Source of the DNA: Cryptomeria japonica
Taxonomy: Eukaryota > Streptophyta > Pinopsida > Cupressales > Cupressaceae
NCBI RefSeq assembly: GCF_030272615.1
Contig: NW_026728909.1
Span: 62,001 to 126,000 of the forward strand
Direction of reading: 5' to 3'
Length of the DNA stretch: 64,000 nucleotides
Shown: one piece after another, positions 31,304-43,550 of the stretch
Position numbering within the stretch: the stretch's first letter is position 1
Layout of the letters: the number at the start of each line of letters is the position of its first letter
The notes under the pieces: generated by a model
Databases searched by the model: none
The model's input: only the letters and a program-made list of their open reading frames with translations
What the model was told of the DNA's origin: nothing
Made by a program: the position numbers and the translations under genes

Positions 31304-33357
31304 TAATCACATGGTACTCCCAGGGGGAGAAATGGAGATTGTTGGTTTTTGTATTTGGCACTTTGATTGTTTTTCCATCTTGTGTTGCCATCAATGCCAA
31401 AGGGGGAGAGATGTCTATGGAAAAACACATTATCTTTTTGCGGAGAGATTTTGAAAAACACATTTAAGGGATTGGTATCAGAGCTTGGTCCTCTATTTTC
31501 AAAGGCCTAACAGCTTGAGGAAGATCTTGACACCGGTAAAAATGGAAAATCTGATGAAGCAACTTGAAGGAGCTCTTACAGACTATGATGCAGAGAAATT
31601 GAAAAATATCAAATTAGAAGATGATTTAAGGGCAGCTCAGGATATCATTCAAGCACTTCAAGAAAATTTTATTGTTACAAGAAATAAGAGAAGAGAACTT
31701 TGTGAAAAACTGCAAAATGAGAATGATGAAAAGTAATCACTTAAGAATATGATAAGTAAGTTGAAACAAGAGATCATGACAACAAAAAATGAAATGTAGG
31801 ATATGACTATGAGATTTTGCAAAGAGATTGAGAATAGGAAGAAGAATGAAGAAGAATTGACCAGAAGACTAAGTGATGCAGCAAATAAGAACACAAGACT
31901 TAGCTATGAAAATGACATGTTGAAGACAGATCTGATGCATACTCAGAATGACTCAAATGAACTGATGAGATAAAAAGAAATCTTGGAAAGAGAACTGGAA
32001 ACTGCAAATCAACACAAAGAAAAATTCAAGAAAAGCTCAGAGGAACTTGGTACCTTGCTGAAGAATCAAAAACCTAAAGGTGACACTTTTGGAATTGGCT
32101 TTGAAGTTGGTGAAAGCTCTGGTACTACAAATACTCAGGATCATAGCAAACCAGTAAGGCAACCTAATGCTTATAAATTCAATGGAAAATGCCTTAATTG
32201 TAATAAGTATGGTCATAGAGAAAATGAATGTAGATCTAGGAATTATTAGAATATCAACACACCCACCGATCAATGTTCAAAATGCAACAAAGTTGGTCAC
32301 AACTCTGAAAACTGCAGAATGAATGTGAGATGTTATGTTTGTGGAAGATTTGGACATTTATCAAATCAATGCAGAACACAAACCGGCATAGGTTATGAGA
32401 AAGCTATTCAGAAGAATAATGTAACTTGTTATGCATGTAACAAGATTGGGCATATTGCTAAATTTTGTAGAAGTAAAGGGACACCAGTAGACAACAAAAG
32501 TGCTAGCTTGAAAGGTAAAGAAAAAGTTGAAGAGGTTAAGCAAGAATTCTCAAAACAATGGATTAGAAAAGCTGATCTAAATATTGGGAATACTTCTCCA
32601 CCAATAGAACCAACCTTGCAATCCTATGGCACCGACAAGACATTATACCGGCATAGCATTACACCAGCAAGATAGTGCACCGACATCAGCAGAACACTCT
32701 ACACTGGCACCGACACAGAAGAAAGAAAGTATACCGGTACAGAGGCTAACAGGAGTTTTGTTATGTATTATTTTGTTTATTATTGTAAGTCGACCTAGCA
32801 AATTTTAAAATAACTCTTACATATAAAGGAGATCATTGTAGACATTTGTAATAATAATGTAAGAAGCAAAAAGGAAAATATTAGGCAGACCTAATGTGCG
32901 AAATATATGTCAGGGGTATATGTAAAGAACAAAGCAGGAACCGGTACTGAATCTGGCATTGAAGATGCTATTATAAAGTAGTACAAGTTATTGGATTAGT
33001 ATTATCCTTATTGTAAGTTAGTGTGACTTCCCATTGAGCAGTGAGCTCTAAGCAGTTGGCCTGTCTATATGTGTAGGCCCCTATTGTAAGTAATATTCTC
33101 TTACTAGCCAGTGAGTGAATATTGTGGGTCACAAATCCCATCGAGGTTTTTCCCACACCAGGTTTCCTCATTAAACATCTTGTGTTATGGTGTACTTTTA
33201 ATGTGGATATTCTTGATTTTGTTTATTGCATTATTTCTTGCATACCGGTACGCTGTCATATTATGTGCTGCATGTTTTAACTTAAGAAATTCTTATTACC
33301 AGTTAGATTCTGATTCACCCCCCCCCCCCCCTCTCAGTATCTGTGGGACCCCTAACA
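31304..33357 (+). mobile_element. Nested plus-strand gag-only retroelement segment
   Basis: Lies inside the minus-strand copia element in opposite orientation. It has GGGGGAGAAATGGAGAT then TGTTGG near 31341, a primer-site-like TGGTATCAGAGC at about 31472, a gag-type frame (31542-32675), no protease, integrase or RT, and an LTR-like end TCTCAGTATCTGTGGGACCC then CTAACA (to 33357) preceded by a poly-C run. This looks like a non-autonomous gag-carrying LTR element or an LTR-truncated copy. The left LTR would be only about 130 bases, so either it is incomplete or the segment arose by recombination or template switching. Confidence 0.55.
31542..32675 (+). pseudogene. Gag-like protein with coiled coil and four CCHC zinc knuckles, four in-frame stops
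   Basis: One frame can be followed from ATG at 31542 to TAG at 32673 without a frameshift. It is interrupted by TAA 31734, TAG 31797, TAA 31971 and TAG 32247; each could be a C-to-T change from CAA or CAG. The N-terminal two-thirds is Lys/Glu/Asn rich with heptad-like spacing, suggesting a long coiled coil. The C-terminal third has four C-x2-C-x4-H-x4-C knuckles: CLNCNKYGHRENEC (32190), CSKCNKVGHNSENC (32274), CYVCGRFGHLSNQC (32331) and CYACNKIGHIAKFC (32427). Copia gag normally has one knuckle. Such proteins bind RNA in virus-like particles; that role is inferred. A domesticated knuckle protein is an alternative, but the LTR-like surroundings favour an element. Confidence 0.7.
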
Positions 33358-33455
33358 CTATGAACCCCCCCGAACCATATAAATCCATCCTCTCTCAAGT
33401 GCATAAGGTAGGTGACACGACTCCCAACTTGTGTCTTAAGTACTCAAAAGTGCTT
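33358..33455 (-). repeat. Right copy of the direct repeat flanking the nested segment
   Basis: Matches 31199-31303; see that entry. Confidence 0.75.
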
Positions 33456-36400
33456 ACCGGCAATGGTTTGGTGAAAATGTCTACTACTTGTTCTCCAGTA
33501 GGGACATAGTCCATCTTTATTTCCTGTACTTCAACCTTCTCTCTGAGAAAATGATACTTGATGGCTATATGCTTTGTCTTGGAATGCATCACTGGATTCT
33601 TTGATATGTTGATGGCACTCTATTTAACACACTGGATGAGAATAGGATCAGTAATGTCCACCTGTATGTCCATGAGAGTTTGCTTCATCCAAAGTACCTG
33701 AGAGCAGCATATAGCAACATCAATGTATTCTGCTTCAACAGTTGATAAGGAGATTGAATCCTACTTCTTACTATGCCATGAGACCAACCAGTCACCTAGG
33801 AAGAATGAACCACCACTTGTGCTCTTTCAATCATCAATGCAACCTGCCCAATCAGTATCAGTGTATGTTTCCAAGATGAATTCCCCTTGTTTAGGGCACC
33901 ACAATCCATAATTGAGTGTTCCTTTTAGGTACTTAATTTTTTGCTAATTGCATTCATATGTGACTGCTTTGGTTCAGTTTGAAATTGAGCCACCATGCAC
34001 ACTACCTACACTATATCCGGTCTAGAAGCAGTTAGATACAATAGACTGCCTATCATGGATCTATACAATGTCTGATCCACTATCAGTGATTCATCATTCT
34101 TGCTTAATTTGCTTCCAGTCACCATGGGGTACTTACCGGTTTGCAATCCTCCATTTGAAATTTATTCAACATATCCTTTGCATACTTGGTTTGTGAGATA
34201 AAGATTCCCTTATCTTTTTGTAATATCTGCAAACCAAGGAATTATGTCAATTCGCCAAGCATTGACATCTCAAATTCTAACTACATCTCATCAACAAATT
34301 CTTTGCAAAGAGTGTCCTTATTTCCTCCAAAGATAATGTCATCTACATACACAACCACAATGATCTTGTGATTTCCATATTTCTTTATGTATAAATTATT
34401 GTCAGCACTCCCATTTTTGAATTCTTTCTCCTTCAAGTATTGATCTAATCTTGAATACCATGCTCTAGGAGCTTACTTTAATCCATACAGGGCCTTCTTC
34501 AGTCAGCATGCAAAGGTTTCATCATCATGTAGAAGAAACCCTTCCGGTTGCTCCATTTACACTTCTTCTTCCAAATTTCCTTTTAGGAAGGCAGATTTTA
34601 TATCCATCTAATATACTCTATAACCCTTATAGGCAGAGAAGGCTAGAAACAATCTAATTGCTTCTAATCTAGCTACCGGTGCAAATTTTTCTTCAAAGTC
34701 AATGCCCTCTACTTGAGAGTATCCTTTGCACACAAGTCTAGCTTTATGCCTAACAATTTTATCCTCTTCATTCATCTTATTCTGGTAGACCCATTTAGTG
34801 TCAATGATGTTCTTGTCTTCCGGTCTAGGGACTGATTCCCAAGTCTTGTTCTTCTCAACCTATTGCAATTCTTCTTCCATGACATCCACCCATTCTTGTC
34901 TTTTGCTAGCCTCATTTAATGTGTTAGGTTCTACTTTCGTCATGAGGCAGAAGTTGACTTGTTCATCATTTCGGTCAAGTCTTATTCTAGTCTACACACC
35001 ATCACTCTTATTTCCTAGAATTTGTTCTTTTGGGTGACTCAACTACACATACCAGTTGGGAGCCTTTTTGGATGCTTCTTCTGGTTCATTGTCTGACTGA
35101 GTTTCTTCACCTTCATCATCGGAATCATCATATTGGTTTACCTATGATTGACTTCCTTTGTGCATATCCTCATCAACTTTTACATGCACACTCTCAATGA
35201 ATTTTCTTAGTCTTTTGTTGTATCATTTGTAGGCATTGCCGCTAGATGAGTAACCAAGGAAGATTGCTTCATCACTTCTAGAGTCAAAACTACCTAGACC
35301 ATCCATATCTCTCTTGATAAAACACTTACTTCCAAATACCTTGAAGTATTTAACTGATGGCTTCCGGTCATACCACAACTCATAAAGTTTCATCTTGTTG
35401 GTTGTTCTTAGTTGAACCTAGTTCAAGGTATATGTAGCAGTATGAACAAGTTCCTTCCAATATGTGTCTGGCAGATTGGCCTCAATTAACATGGTTTTGA
35501 CCATCTCCTTGAATATCTTGTTCTTCCTTTCTACCACACCATTTTGTTGTGGTGTCCTAGGGGATGATAATTGCCTTCTAATTCCATGTCTTTCACAATA
35601 ATCTTCAAACTCATTTGATGTGAACTCTCCACCCTAGTCTGATCTTAGACATTTTAACTTGCACCCACTTTCCTTCTCTACTATTTTCCTAAAGATCTTG
35701 AATATGTCAAATTCTTGTGATTTATCTTGCAGGAAAGTGACCCATGTCATTCTTGAATAATCATCAATGAAAAGAATAAAATATCTTTCACTGGCGAGAG
35801 CTCTTGTCCTAGTTGGACCACATAGGTTTGTATGTACAATTTCAAGTGGTCTTGAGGTGTTGTGCTCTTTTGTCCTGAAGCTCACCTTAGTCTCCTTCCC
35901 TTTGACAATTCATCACAAAATGTGCTTACCAGTTTGATGATGAGTGGAATATTTATTACACACCCCTTTTTGTTTACTCCAACTAAGTTATCAAAGTTTA
36001 TGTGGCCTAATCTTTGATGCCACAACCAGATTTCATCGACCTATCCCATCATGCATTGGGACTCATAGCATTCCTTTAGATTGTAAACATTTCCATCTGT
36101 TCTCTTTCCTTCTTCCACAACCTGGCCGATACTCTCTTTCTTTATCTAGCACCTAGTAGAGTCAAAGATGAATTTATAACCTTTGTCACACATTTGATTC
36201 ACACTTAGTAGATTGTGCTTTAGGCCTTCCACATAATATACATCATGTACCTTCAATTTTCCATCAACATTTAGGGTACCTTTTCCCTTTATTTTGATGG
36301 ATGAGTTGTCTCTGAATCTTTTTGAACCACCATTCTAGTCTTCAAGCTTGATAAATTTATTTTTATCACTGGTCATGTGGTTGGAACAACCACTATCTAC

Positions 36401-36720
36401 AACCCATAGATTTTTTCTTTCAACATCTAAAGCAGTCTACACTATCAAACTAGATTCTGCCTTTTCTTTTTCTTTCTCAACCCAAACTGATTTGGTTTCC
36501 TTCTTCTTGTTAGCTGCTATTTTGTGCTCCAGTTAAACTACAGGTTCTTGATCAGGATTTGTCTTCTTCTACTTGATCTTCCTATTTTTACAAAACTCTG
36601 CTATATGTCCAAACACTTGATAGTTATAGAATTTCACATTTTCATTTAAAGATGAATCTTTGAAATTATTGTAGGACATCGGTTTATTTTTTCCTACATT
36701 CAAAAATCTTATGACCAAAT
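33358..36720 (-). pseudogene. Copia pol remnant (protease, integrase, RT, RNase H)
   Basis: Read on the minus strand from 36720 down: a protease-downstream and pre-integrase segment near 36400-36150 (CGCSNHMTS-like, then KGKGTLNV, HNLLSVNQMCDKGY); integrase with LCGPTRT and FIDDYSRMTW (35634-35885), then a GGEF-type Asp region and PQQNGVVERKN near 35520-35640; RT around 34850-33850 with many breaks; RNase H near 33770-33395, including MHSKTKHIAIKYHFLRE and EQVVDIFTKPLP. Frames shift repeatedly and stops are common, so only domain order is secure. It ends with HKLGVVSPTLCT at the repeat beside the nested segment. Confidence 0.8.
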
Positions 36721-38660
36721 CCATTGCACTAATAATAGACAACATTCATATCCCAAAGTGCATTAAAAGGATTTTTACTTTCATAATTCATGGTGGTCTT
36801 ATTGGTTAATCTACAATCAGCTATTCTATGCACAAATTTGTTACACAGGTAACAATAACCATGAAAGTTTGGAACATACTTGTTAGGTTGCCTTGGTCCT
36901 GTAAATGAATGCCTCACCAGGGTTCTTTCTTTCATGTTGCTGACTCTGGTGAATCCTTCATGGTCAACTCTTGCATTTCTCCTTAGATTTGTATGTTGAT
37001 ACATTGATTGTGTATACCAGTTTGTGTGGTGGTTTCTAATAGCATCTGCATATATCTTCTTACAGGTATCCTTTCTTACTGTGAATGTCTTCTTTTCTTC
37101 ACCTTCATTGGAAGAGGTGAATTGTATCTCCTTACTAGATGTGTCTTTTCTGTTTGAACTTTGACCTTCTTCAAATCCTAAGCCATCGGTATCTTTGGAT
37201 TGCTTCTGTTTGCTCAACATCTTGTTTAAGGCTTCGGTGTTGCCTTCATATTTGCTTCTCACTTTTATTTCTTCCTTACTTTCTTCAAGCTCCTTTCTGA
37301 GCTTTACTATTTCTGCTTCCAGATCTTGATGCTCCTTTTCCTTCTTCATCAAATCAGAGGATGTAACTTCACATATCCTCTTGACTTATTCCAGCTGCAG
37401 TTTCAAGTTAGATATAACCTGATTGGACTCATCTAGGGATTTCTTCAAGAGACGTTGTTCCTCTACTATAGCGAGCTTGAATTTCTTGATTTCTCTTCTT
37501 GTTTTACTCAACTCCTCAAGAGAACATATAAGCTAACCTTCTAGGTCCACTTCAGCCTCATTATCTTCTTCTTCCTTATCTTTACCATCCGGTTCATCAA
37601 GTGCCATAAAGAGATTAACTTCTCTGTCATTCTCATGGTAGTCATCTTCTGATGCACTTACTTCATCTGAGGCATCATCTTCAATAGTGCATAGGTTGTT
37701 TTGCTTCTGGTAGCCTCTTCTTCCTTGCTGGCAGACATTCCTTTTTTTGTCTTTACCAGCAAATCTACTAAAGCTTCTTTACTCATCTCCACCAGTTTCA
37801 TTTTAAGGATATTTTGTATCAACTTGTCCAACTTTTCTACAGTTGAAACATTTGAGTGGTCACTTTCTTTTATACTTTCTGGATCCTCTTTTGAGATTTT
37901 TGATAAAGTTTGTTACCTCTGCATCAGATTCTTCACTCGATCCTTTATAAACTACCACTTCTTTGCCCTTCTTGATGGAGTTGAATTTTGTCTCTTTCCT
38001 TGAGGATGTATCACCGGTTGTTCTCATTTCATAGGTTGTTAGTGATCCAAATAGCTCATCCATTATAAAGATCTTCAGATCCTTGGCTTCTTCTATGGAA
38101 GATACCTTAGTATCATACTTAGGTGTGAGAGACCTAAGTACCTTCTTGACAAGAATCTCATCTGCAATTTATTCTCCAAGTCCTTTGATGGTATTCATAG
38201 TTACATCAAATCTGTGAAGGTAGTCTGCAATATTTTTACATCCTTCATCTTGATGCCTTCAAGTTGGCCCCTAGTGCTTGCAAATTGCCCTCTTTGAGTT
38301 TTGCATCCCCTTCAAATAACCTCTGCATTTTATCCCAAGTCTCCTTGGTGGATGCATAGTGCATGACCTTGACAAACTCATTATTAGACAACCCCCGCAA
38401 GATACCATATTTATCCTTAGTATTGTTCTCATACTCCTTCTTGGCATCCAAACCAGTGGGAGGAACACTAGGGATAGTATACCCATTCTTGACAGACATC
38501 ACACATCAAAACCAAGGGAGGAAATATAGGTCTCCATTCTTCTGCTCCAGAAGGCATAGTTAGACCCATCAAACATGGGATATTTTGAGGGGGCAGGCTC
38601 ATTTCTTTCCATTGTATTCTAAGATCATAGTCTACCCAAGCTTTAAACAATTGGGAACCT
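36721..38660 (-). pseudogene. Copia gag remnant of the minus-strand element
   Basis: On the minus strand: FDGSNYAFW-type start near 38560-38600, then a smooth stretch at 38245-38502 (MMSVKNGYTIPSVPPTGLDA, then ETWDKMQRLFEGDAKLKEG) typical of the UBN2-type copia gag, a middle stretch at 37860-38063, and a coiled-coil and zinc-knuckle stretch at 36729-37352 with CYLCNKFVHRIADC (one knuckle, Val in place of the usual Gly before His). Stops and frame changes separate the pieces. Confidence 0.75.
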
Positions 38661-38674
38661 AGGCTTTGATACCA
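38661..38674 (-). other. Primer-binding site of the minus-strand element
   Basis: The minus strand reads TGGTATCAAAGCCT two bases inside the 5' LTR, close to the TGGTATCAGAGC initiator-Met primer site of copia elements. Confidence 0.75.
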
Positions 38675-38676
38675 AT

Positions 38677-40291
38677 TGTTGAACACAAAGTACCACTAAG
38701 AGGGGGTGAATCGGTTGTTCCTAAGTTCTTTTTCTTTTTAAAACAACCTTAGAATACCGGTTATTATCCTAAGCACTAAACAGTCAAATTGGTAAGACAA
38801 AAGTGGATACTAAAAGAGACAAAAACAAAAATTCAACCCACAACACCAGATGCACGAGGAAAACCCAATATGGGAAAAACCTTGGTGAGAAATGTTGTTG
38901 GAGACTACTACTCCAATCCAACCTCACAAGTGAAACAATGAATTACAAATATTTAGGGCACCAGCCCAAGGAGCACCAACGCAAGGAGCACCAACCCCTA
39001 CACCAAGCTCCAACTTAGTGATGTATATTGAAATACAATTTTGATACAGTTATAGCTTCTGGTTGCAAATGAGTTCTACAACTCTTGATCAAACAAATTT
39101 ATGCTAGTTAACAGTCTTCTCTTCTTCTCTCTCAACCTAACACCACACTCAGTCACACTTGGATGCCTTCTTAACTGATTACGCCTAACTTGTTAGCTCA
39201 ATTATCAGACCTGCAATTGTTTACCAGTAGTCTATCTCTGCCAATTAAACCCTCTCACTAGTTTGCCTGCTAACTCACTCTACAAATTTCTTAGAATAAA
39301 TTCTAAGGAAGATGATCCTTCTCTGTTCTCAAACTCTCTTCACTCTCCTTCTTCACATTAAGCATCAGTAATTTCTATCTAGAGCTCACATATTTATAAT
39401 CTTGAATTCCTGCCCAAAATCGCATTCAAACAATATCGTGTTAGGTTTTTCCTTCTCCAACTCGATCCAAATCCGATTTTTTTTAATCTTCTTTTCTAGG
39501 AATATGAACTTCATGACATCGATCAACAACAACAAAGCTTCACATTCCAATATGCATTTTTTAAATCTGGAGATTTGCAACATGCTTTTTTGGTTTTGTC
39601 TGTCATACGCCATTAATGGCTATGTTGTTTCCTTCAGCAAATGGGTATGAAGATCAAATCTTCTTGTAGGATCACTTCAGTCACTTTCCATATTTCCTTC
39701 CTCGAGCCACAATCCTCTGGCATCATCTGTGGCTTGCGGGTTTGTCATAAAGGTTGACCTGCTTGCTGACTTGTTACATTGATGCACACTCCATCAACAT
39801 GTGCAATATTTCCACTTGGCATCCAACTGTCATATTTTTTGACATCCACCTTTGCTTGGATTTCTATGTTGGTTTGACATCCTTTGTTGACCAAGGTTGA
39901 CTACCGGCTCAATTCACCTTATCAGTATGACCAACAAAAATCCTATATACCGACAATACATCCTTCTAATAATTCATCATACCTTCTGGTTTGTCTTCAT
40001 GCCATCCTCTCTGTTCTGCTCATAGGATGTTGCTATGATTCTTTTAGCATTCCTCCTCTTCATCACAAACAAGCGACCAACCTTCATCCCAGTTTGTACT
40101 TTACCGATAATCCTGCTTTACCAGCAGATGACATAATTCACGTGTATTGGTAGCCTTCCTTCTATCTGCTCACTCACATGTGCATTTCCATCATATGTCT
40201 TTCTCTTCTTATACCGGTCACCACTTCTTTTTTACCGATGACCTTGCCAAACCAATTGACATCAATGACAACTTAATGCCAATAATGCCCA
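38677..40291 (-). repeat. 5' LTR of the minus-strand copia element
   Basis: TGTTGAACACAAAG to about AATGCCCA, 1.6 kb, pairing with 29351-30989. The outer end is slightly altered relative to the other LTR (AATGCCCA instead of AATGCCAACA). Confidence 0.82.
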
Positions 40292-40299
40292 AAGATTAC

Positions 40300-40968
40300 C
40301 ATTGTTCTTGAATTCAAAAGATTCATCAAGTTCAACCTAGTTCAAATCACTACCCATCTCCAAAAATGTAGAAGACGGATTGAGAAAGTGACAGGTCTGA
40401 TGGCTATAGTGGTAAGTACCAATAAAATTGAAATCATGTTGCTTTATCCAAGAGGGAAAGGAAAAGGCAAGAATAGAAAGTACCAAAAAGGTAATCTTGG
40501 GATTATGCATGCTTAATAGGTAACTCATTCAAGATCATGGCATGAGCCACAATCGAGATTTCGTGCAGGTGAGACCATATTTTAAAATTATTAACAAATG
40601 CGTTTAACCCTAGCAGCTTGTCGGCCACATAGTTTTCCTCATGCCGCATGTGGCAGAAGTTAAAGTTGCCAAGAGTACAAAGGAGAGCATGACACTTGGC
40701 GATGAGAGAGGCAGTTTTCCATTCCAGTTTAGCCACCCCATTAAGCATCATGATTGTATTTTGGGAGTCTCCTTCAACAGTGGTTCGTCTGAAACCCTTT
40801 TCCTTGGCAAAAACTAACCCATAAAAAAACCACAACAACTTCAGCCATGCTAGAGGTTTGGACACCAAAGTTCACTACAGAAGCAAGGATGAGGCCACCA
40901 TGTGAGTCTTTAATCATGCCACCACCTCCTGTCCAACTTGGGTTACCCCGAGAAGACATGTCGAAAGG
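40300..40968 (-). pseudogene. RNase H-like domain remnant
   Basis: The minus-strand frames 40774-40959 and 40503-40868 overlap in different frames and together spell a plant RNase H-like domain (the type at the end of LINE proteins and in dispersed RVT_3 genes): SRGNPSWTGGGGMIKDSHGG with the GG.G.. strand pattern, SSMAEV with the Glu, EGDSQNTI with the Asp, and a later HMRHEENYVADKL with the His and Asp region. A frameshift lies near 40800. It continues the host repeat cut by the element at 29351-40291. It may be a LINE 3' end; the reverse transcriptase part is not visible. Confidence 0.6.
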
Positions 40969-42734
40969 AAGTGAGAATTTGTTGGAATGCTAAATGTTCA
41001 CTCTTCTTTGTAGCAATATGAGTTTTAGTTATCCTCTCAAGTTATATTTTTCTATTAACCTCTCTTGCTATTTTTTGAAAACATTATTACAAGTAAGCTC
41101 TTCTACTAATATTGAATTTTATTTCTTTATAATTTAGTGACTTTTTTGTTAAATGCATTCTAATTTTTGTCAAAGTATTTAAAATCTTTAATAAATTTCC
41201 AGTCACCTTAAAAAAAAATTCTTATATTATTTGAATTAAAAAAAAAATTCTTGAAAATATATGAGAAATAATTTCATTAAAGGCACTGTAATGGGTGAAA
41301 AATTAGGGTTTCCACCATAAGAAGGATGAAAACCACTCATTTTTTCTTAGGGACCAACTACATTCAAAAGAGGGTTAGAATATAATAGATTCAGTCACAA
41401 ACTAGCAAGGATTAGGACTGAATACTAATTAGATTAAAGGGATGAATTTGTTTAACCTCTTTTGTAAGTTGAGTTTCTAAAATTAGGGTAAAATAAAAAC
41501 ACAGAAATAGTGAGCTACAGTCATCAAATTGAGCCATGCACCTAGATTTGAGAAATATAAGCATATTCATATCTAATCCCCAAAGGAGATCCTAAAATGT
41601 CACGACCATGGTGTCTGTCACCCTAGTCCTTTGAACTTTTAGCACACCAAAGGGAGATTGATTACTCACTATAAATAGTTCTTATTCTAAAGATCGCAAC
41701 TTCATACTTGTTTCCTACTCATAAAAGAAGGGGAAATATGTTGGGAATAGGGGTTTGCCTAAGTAAAACCCTAGTTTAGGCATTAATCTTGATTGGAATA
41801 TTGCAAATACTGGAATTAATAATCAAAGGATATACCTCACATCTGCAATAACAAATAATTATGCTTTTCTTATTGAATGTAATCACATATGTTATATGAA
41901 ATGACATGGGCATGACAAAACCCTCATCACACACACATGCTTGCATATGAATGATGTAATGTTGCTCTATTATTGATGAATAAAGAATATGTTGCCTTGA
42001 AGATCTCTAGAAATGTTTGATGATGTATATTTCAATGCATGAATGCTTGATGTCGTGTGATTATAATTTTTCCCTTTTATCCCCTATCTGTCAAAATGAG
42101 AGGGGAAAGCCTCCTTATATACTTGCCCATCGAAAAACATGTTAATTTTCTGACATAGGATCACATGGGGCCAGGTTTCCCGCTCAAATTTGGAAATGCT
42201 CAAGGGGTTCAAAGGGGGCCCCAAATAAGGAGGACCAAGGTGTGGCACCATGGTCCCAATGAGGACAGAGGTGTCACACCCTGGTCCTACACCATTTTAG
42301 GGTCGCAACTAAGGGGCCATATGGTGTATGAAGTGAAAATAAGGCCATATTTTCATGATTAAAGCATAATTAGGTATTAATTAAGTATTGGGGTACAAAC
42401 ACTAAGGTGAAGGCCCAAATTGTGGACCAAATTATAGGGGATTACAATTTAGGATACTACATTTAGCCCCCACTTTAGTGGAAGTATGAGCCTATGCAAA
42501 TACTCATGGTAAAGTGATTTATTTTGTCTCATTTGTGCTTGTTGAATTTGGAGAAAGTGACACTTGGAGAAAAGACAAAATGTTGATTCCTTTTGCTTCT
42601 CATTGATTCGAGTGCGTTCGGAGGTTTCAGAGGCCTGCCACATATGGACCACCGGTAAGTCATCCTTTTTGACCCCTTCTGGATTTTTGTTTCGTCATTT
42701 TTTATCATGTTTTTGAATTTTGTCACGCGAATTT
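40969..42734. other. Unassigned repeat-like DNA, possible LTR
   Basis: No gene recognised. TGTTGGAATGC begins at 40980 and GGATACTACA ends at 42461, which would frame a 1.48-kb LTR, but no matching five-base duplication flanks it. TATA-like sites CACTATAAATAG (about 41670) and CTTATATACTTG (about 42114) occur. Related CCATGG(T)..GTC motifs near 41611 and 42249 hint at internal duplication. Confidence 0.3.
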
Positions 42735-43190
42735 AACGGTTTAGTGCATCAGGGTTAAATCGTAACGCATACGATAGGTTGTGTAGTGCGTAGAGTTTAA
42801 CTAAGTAGGGTAGGGTCTAAGTAGATTAGGATAGCGCATTGATAGGTTAGATTAGCGCATAAAGATAGGTTACCGCATCAGGGGCATAGGGTAGCGTATT
42901 GGGTAGCACGTAGGAGAGACCTAGCACATAGGGTTAGCCAGGGTTCACAAGGGTAGTGTAGGATAGCATGTAGGTATACCCTAGTGCATATGGTTAGGTT
43001 TGTAGCACAGGGCCAGGATAAGATAGCGCATAGGGGTTTGTCGCGCTTAGGATAGTTTAGGTGATGCATAAATAGGATAGGGTAGCGCATAGGTTCTGGC
43101 TAGCGAATAGGATGAATGGTGTAGCGCATTGAGAGGAAATGGTAGCGCATAACTAGCATTTTAGCACGTAGATAAGATTGTTTAACGCAT
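42735..43190 (+). repeat. Degenerate tandem array of TAGCGCAT-type units
   Basis: At least fifteen copies of TAGCGCAT or close variants (TAGCGTAT, TAGCACGT, TAGTGCAT, TAACGCAT) occur at irregular spacing of about 15-40 bases, usually followed by AGG or AGGTT. No coding frame was found. A weaker set of the same words lies at 50990-51300. Confidence 0.7.
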
Positions 43191-43319
43191 GAGGGAAAAA
43201 TTTTGGTAAAGTAGGGTTTTGGATGAAGAAAGATAGGTAAGTTTTTGCCAGTTTTGTCAAGATGGGTCCGAATTGTCAGTTTGTGTGTCTGTTGTCATTG
43301 TTTTGATAAGTTGTCCAAT

Positions 43320-43550
43320 ATGAGTTTTGATATAACTTGATTTGATTTGCATTGTTTCAAGTTGATTGTGATCGAACGTTGATATGATGTGGTTTTTGAT
43401 ATGGGTGTTTTGAAATGAACTTGATTTGATTTGCATTATTTCAAGTTGATATATATGTGGAGCTTGAGTTGTTTTACAAGCTGATATAGTTGTGGAACTT
43501 GAGTTGTTTTACAAGCTGATATGAATGTGAAAGTTGAGTTGTTTTACAAG
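43320..43550 (+). repeat. Degenerate TTGAGTTGTTTTACAAG tandem array, left part
   Basis: Repeats of roughly 40-50 bases built from GAACTTGAGTTG, TTTTACAAGCTGATAT and TTGATTTGCATT(G/A)TTTCAAG. The array stops at the TIR element border (43551) and resumes at 44638, so the TIR element inserted into it. Confidence 0.65.

Larger units (their letters stand above)
29351..40291 (-). mobile_element. Second copia-type LTR retrotransposon, older, with internal segment
   Basis: Minus-strand element. The 5' LTR is at the right (38677-40291), followed by a primer site (38661-38674), gag (about 38660-36700), protease, integrase, RT and RNase H (about 36700-33360), a purine tract next to 30990, and the 3' LTR at the left (29351-30989). 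LTR termini read TGTTGGCATTATTGG to GTGTTCAACA on the minus strand. In the first 300 bases the two LTRs differ at roughly 25 positions by eye, so this insertion is older than the one at 14044. A plus-strand segment (31304-33357) sits between RNase H and the 3' end. No clear target duplication was found. Confidence 0.85.

Noticed and set aside
40980-42461. A complete solo LTR with TG...CA ends
   Set aside because: Flanking five-base duplications do not match and the inner structure is unclear, so it was left as a possibility only.
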